64,000 nt of DNA from Aristolochia californica (lineage: Eukaryota > Streptophyta > Magnoliopsida > Piperales > Aristolochiaceae): the NCBI GenBank assembly GCA_029961685.1, contig JARWKL010000002.1, positions 37,602,908 through 37,666,907 of the forward strand, written 5' to 3'. The position numbers and the translations under genes are program-made. Positions 60,428-64,000 of the stretch are shown here, piece by piece. Under the pieces are notes generated by a model that was given only the letters and a program-made list of their open reading frames with translations, had not been told where the DNA came from and ran no database searches. Within the stretch, counting starts at the first letter, position 1, and each line of letters begins with the position of its first letter.

Positions 60428-61639
60428 GGTACATGAATAACACTCTGATTCTCACAATATAACACATTCTTCCCATACTTGAGACCTAATTCTTCCCATA
60501 AAGATTACGGCCATACCATCTGTTTGCCGGCTTCAGTCACGGTGACATATTCTGCCTCAGTAGTGGAAAGAGCAACAATCTTCTGCAACTTAGAGACTAA
60601 GCTAACTACTGTACCACCCAATGTGTATACATATCCAGTAGTACTCTTCCTACCATCAATGTCTCCAGCCATTTTAGAATCTACATAACCCTATAATCCC
60701 AAGTCTGACTTTCTGTAATAAAATGTTGAGGTTGTAGTGCCCTCTCAAATACCTGAGAATCCACTTCACTGCTTCCCAATGTTGTTTTCTTGGATTACTC
60801 ATATATCTGCTCACAACTCCCACTGCATGAACAATGTCTGGTCTAGTGCACACCATAGCATATAGGAGACTTCCAATAGCAGAGGCAAAAGGCACATTGG
60901 CTGTGTGGGCTCGCTCTTTCTCTGTAGAAGGTGAGTGCTCCTTAGATAGCCTAAAGTAACTAGCCAAAGGAGTACTCACTAATTTTGCATCATTTATGTT
61001 GAATCTGCTCAACACCTTCTTCATATATTCTTCTTGTGACAATTTCAAGACATTAGTGTTCCTAGTAATCCTCATCCTAAGCATTTGTTTTGCAACACCC
61101 AAATCCTTTATTGTAAACTTCTTGGACAACTCCCTTTTCAACTCATCCATTTCCTATTTGCAAGAACCTGCTATCACTATGTCAACAACATATAGCAGTA
61201 AAATGATGTAGGAGTCATCAAGCTTCTTCATGTAACAACAATGAGCAGCCTGGCACCTCAAGAAACCATTACTACTCATAAAGGTGTCAAACTTCTTATA
61301 CCATTTTCTCGGAACTTGTTTAAGACCATACAAGCTCTTTTGAAGTTTGCACACCATTTTCTCCTTTCCTTGTGCTTTGAATCCCTGTGGCTGCATCATA
61401 TAAATTTCTTCCTCCAAATCACCATGAAGAAAGGTTGTCTTTACTTCCAACAGCTCTAAGTGCAAGTTTTTATTTTCCACTAGTCCAAGCACTGTTCTAA
61501 TAGTAGTCAATTTCACTACTGAAGAGAAAATCTCAGTGTAGTCAATGCCTTCTTTTTTTTGAAAGCCCTTTACCACTAATCTCGCCTTGTATCGCTTGTA
61601 TCCATCATGTTCCCTTTTGGTAACTCGGTCAACTGCCAT
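60428..61639 (-). pseudogene. Tnt1-like RT and RNase H
   Basis: RT: YKARLVVKGFQKKEGIDYTE, LELLEVKTTFLHGDLEEEIY, KSLYGLKQVPRKWYKKFD, then ILLLYVVDIVIAG, where the catalytic YVDD is YVVD. A stop near 61155 separates it from KKFTIKDLGVAKQMLRMRI and SAIGSLLYAMVCTRPDIVHA. RNase H: GKQMVWP, LYCENQS near 60440. The Asp-to-Val change at the catalytic motif would inactivate the enzyme. Confidence 0.9.
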
Positions 61640-61857
61640 GTTTGATTGGATAACAATGAATTTATCTCATCCTTCATGGCCAACTCCCACTTAGGGAATT
61701 CATCAACTTGCATAGCTTCCTCATAACTCTTTGGTTCACCTTTATCATTCAACAAAATATAATTCAGTGCAAGGGAATACCTTTGTGGTGGTCTGCTAGT
61801 TCTGGTAGATCTCCTAAGTTCAGTCACTAGAATGTTTTGATTTACTTCTGTGGGCAT
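61576..61857 (-). pseudogene. Tnt1-like integrase-RT linker and start of RT
   Basis: RRSTRTSRPPQRYS, then YEEAMQVDEFPKWELAMKDE and NQTWQLTELPKG, the classical start of copia RT. A frameshift near 61600 joins it to the next frame. Confidence 0.88.
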
Positions 61858-61999
61858 GGTTTTCTATTCTTCCTGAGCAATATTCTCCATCTCAATAACC
61901 AAAAGATCTCTCAACTGAATCACTTCTGACTTCTTGGATTCATACTTGTGTTCTAAGACTATGTTCTCAACCTGTCTTTATACAGGGCACCTTCATTTA

Positions 62000-63178
62000 A
62001 GATCACATCCTCGCATCCGATAACCTTAAGACTTTGGTCATCCTAGAAGTGATGACCAAACTCGGTACCACCATAGCCAATAAAGAAACATATGTTAGAT
62101 TTAGCATCAAGTGTAGTTCTAATAGCATAATCAATATGAATATAAGAAACACAACCAAAAACTTTCAAGAAAGAAAGGTTGACCTCTTTGCCGCTCCAGA
62201 CCTCTTCTGGTATTTTTCAATTCAATGATGTTGAGGGGCCTCTGTTCATTAAATAGGCAACAGTGCTAATAGCCTCAAACCAAAACATCTTTGGCAATCC
62301 CGCGTGCAATCTCATGCTCATATCACATTCATTCAAAGTCCTAATCATCCTCTCTACCACACCATTCTGTTGAGGTTTTCCAGGAATGCTCTCTTCTTCA
62401 TCTTAATTCTATTATCAGCACAATATCACTTGAAATCACCATCTATGTATTCTCTCCCATTATCTGACTGCAAGCACTTCACCTTCAAATATGTCTCATT
62501 ATCAATCATTGCACTCCATCTCTTGAATGTGTCAAATACATTAGATTTATTTTTTAGGAAATATACCCATACCTTTCTGCATGCATCATCAATAATTGTC
62601 ACATAGTAATTAGAACCACCAAGGGAAGTAACAGTTGAGGGCACCCACAAATCTGTGTGAACCGACACTAATTTTGTTGTCTTTTGCTCCTTTCCAGTCT
62701 TAGAAAATTTAACCCTTTTCTTCTTTCCAAAAATGCATCCTTCACTCAAACTGTTATTTACAATTTTTAACCTTGGTTGCTTCCCTTTGGACTGAAGCAC
62801 TTTCATTCCCTTCTCTTTCATGTGACCGAGCCTATTATGCCACAAATCAGAATCAGTAATAACATCAGCAACTACAACCGTGTCTCTGTAACTGGAAGTG
62901 ATGTAAAGAGTTCCAGTTTTAAGTCCCCATGCAACAACCATGGCTCCCTTAGTGACTTTCCATGCAGCACTATTAAAAGCCACATTATGACCTTCATCAT
63001 AAAACAGACCTACTGAGATCAAATTACGCATAAGTTTTGGTACATGTCTCACCTTGTGAATTTTCCACACAGGCTCGTTTGACATCCTCAAACTGATATT
63101 ACCAATACCAACATTATTCAAAAGCTCTGCATCAGCAAGATACGCCTTTTTGTGATATCCAACAACATAGTTCTCCAT
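62000..63178 (-). pseudogene. Tnt1-like pre-integrase and integrase core
   Basis: The 250-residue frame (63178-62426) has DLWHNRLGHMKEKGM and EGCIFGKKKRVKF (zinc-binding domain), VHTDLWVPS (catalytic Asp), SDNGREYIDGDF (second Asp). The downstream Glu region is broken by frameshifts around 62400-62220, where only fragments are readable. Confidence 0.88.
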
Positions 63179-63180
63179 GA

Positions 63181-64000
63181 TCTCGCGGTATGCGGTGGTG
63201 TGAAAAGAAGTTCCTTAATCTAACACCCAAAAGTCAATAGGGCTATCAACTAACAAGAGTAAAGCATCTTGTACTTCTTTAGTCACCACATTTTCAGCAT
63301 TATTTTTTTTCATCCTTCTTCGGTGCTCTGCAATTTTTCTTTATGTGACCAGACTTGCCACAATTCCAGCACTGTACATTTCTTCTGAATGTGGATTTTC
63401 TTATACCATTCCTTGACTTCCCTCTACCATTACCCTAGTTGGAATTCCTCTCGACGTTCCTGTCCCTAGTATCAATACTTAATCTAACACCCAAAAGTCA
63501 ATAGGGCTATCAACCAACAAGAGTAAGCATCTTGTACCTCTTCAGACACAACATTTGCAACATCATTTTTCTTTTCATCCTTCTTTGATGCTCTGCATTT
63601 TTTATTTATGTGACCAGACTTACGACAATTCCAGCACTCCACATTCCTTCTGAATTTGGACATGCTTCTACCATTCCTTGACTTCCCTCTACCATTGCCC
63701 TTATTAGAATTCTTCTCAACGTTCTTGCCCCTAGTATCGCCACTTAGGGCAGAATTAGATGTTGACGATTCTCCGGAGTCTTTTCTACTAACTTCCTTTA
63801 ACAGAATAGTATCCCGAACATCATTAAAATTTAACTTTTCGTTGCCTACAAAGTATCTAATTGCAGCCCTCATAGGCTCCCAACAATTTGGCAGATATGC
63901 CAAAAAAATCAAAGCATGAACCTCATCATCAAATTTAATTTGAATGGAGGTTAATTGATTAACAATCGTACTAAACTCATTGAACTACAATGCCACTGAT
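63181..64000 (-). pseudogene. Tnt1-like gag with duplicated zinc knuckle, and protease start
   Basis: 63912-63484: IFLAYLPNCWEPMRAAI, LLKEVSRKDSGESSTSNS, a basic Gly/Arg/Ser stretch, then CWNCRKSGHINKKC. A second, tandem copy (63480-63219) reads CWNCGKSGHIKKNC and leads into WVLD, a stop in place of the Ser of DSG, then GTSFHTTAYREI. Both copies carry the WVLD-stop. Gag N-terminus is outside the window. Confidence 0.88.
63219..63740. repeat. 261-bp tandem duplication covering the zinc knuckle
   Basis: AATCTAACACCCAAAAGTCA begins both copies (63219 and 63481), and the order of motifs is the same to the CCCTAGTATC region. Identity is about 90% by eye. Confidence 0.9.

Larger units (their letters stand above)
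60428..64000 (-). mobile_element. Tnt1-like copia element, truncated
   Basis: Minus-strand order: gag (64000 down to about 63241), protease, pre-integrase and integrase (63180-62000), RT (61857-61000), RNase H (60780-60428). RNase H is cut at 60428 by C-3, and the 5' end lies outside the window. Frames are long (250, 161 and 158 residues) but separated by stops, so it is fairly young and defective. Confidence 0.9.

Overview
The window is nuclear DNA from a flowering plant with a transposon-rich genome. Both real genes have GT-AG introns and plant-specific homologues (an F-box/LRR protein of the FBL15/SLOMO type and a type-II 12-oxophytodienoate reductase, OPR3). Nearly everything else is LTR-retrotransposon sequence, mostly Ty1/copia, plus LINE fragments. 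The species cannot be fixed from the sequence alone.

Layout. 1-2885: 3' end of a decayed copia element (+) carrying a nested LINE fragment. 2886-12165: an F-box/LRR gene on the minus strand with ten coding exons visible, a 5'UTR intron and a TATA-like box. Its last roughly 350 codons are not in the window; the missing exons would have to lie beyond the copia element. 12165-14408: anonymous AT-rich spacer. 14409-39520: a nest up to five elements deep. An old copia element (A, +) holds a SIRE/Maximus-like copia (-), which holds LTR element B-1 (-), which holds element D-2 (+) and element C-1 (-). D-2 in turn holds a 471 bp TRIM. Most layers can be dated relative to each other from target-site duplications and from gag or protease frames that resume on the far side. 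39520-43450: unidentified spacer with one more SIRE-like LTR (+). 43516-46152: an apparently intact five-exon OPR3 gene (-) ending in the peroxisomal signal SRL. 46889-57074: a head-to-tail array of a copia element E (-). Three 711-712 bp LTRs are separated by two nearly identical internal units of about 3.5 kb, each carrying the same C and B insertions. 57075-60426: pieces of B and C elements. 60428-64000: a Tnt1-like copia element (-) cut in its RNase H and running off the window.

The two genes are on the same strand but have unrelated roles: SCF-type ubiquitin ligase substrate recognition, and the peroxisomal reduction step of jasmonate synthesis. There is no operon-like logic. Families B, C and D are non-autonomous (LTRs, primer site and purine tract, but no recognisable pol) and account for most of the structure. 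I see no CRISPR array, tRNA, rRNA or clearly new protein-coding system. The most unusual things are the head-to-tail LTR array, the nest depth, a 56-58 bp minisatellite carried inside element C, and an env-like ORF remnant in the SIRE element.
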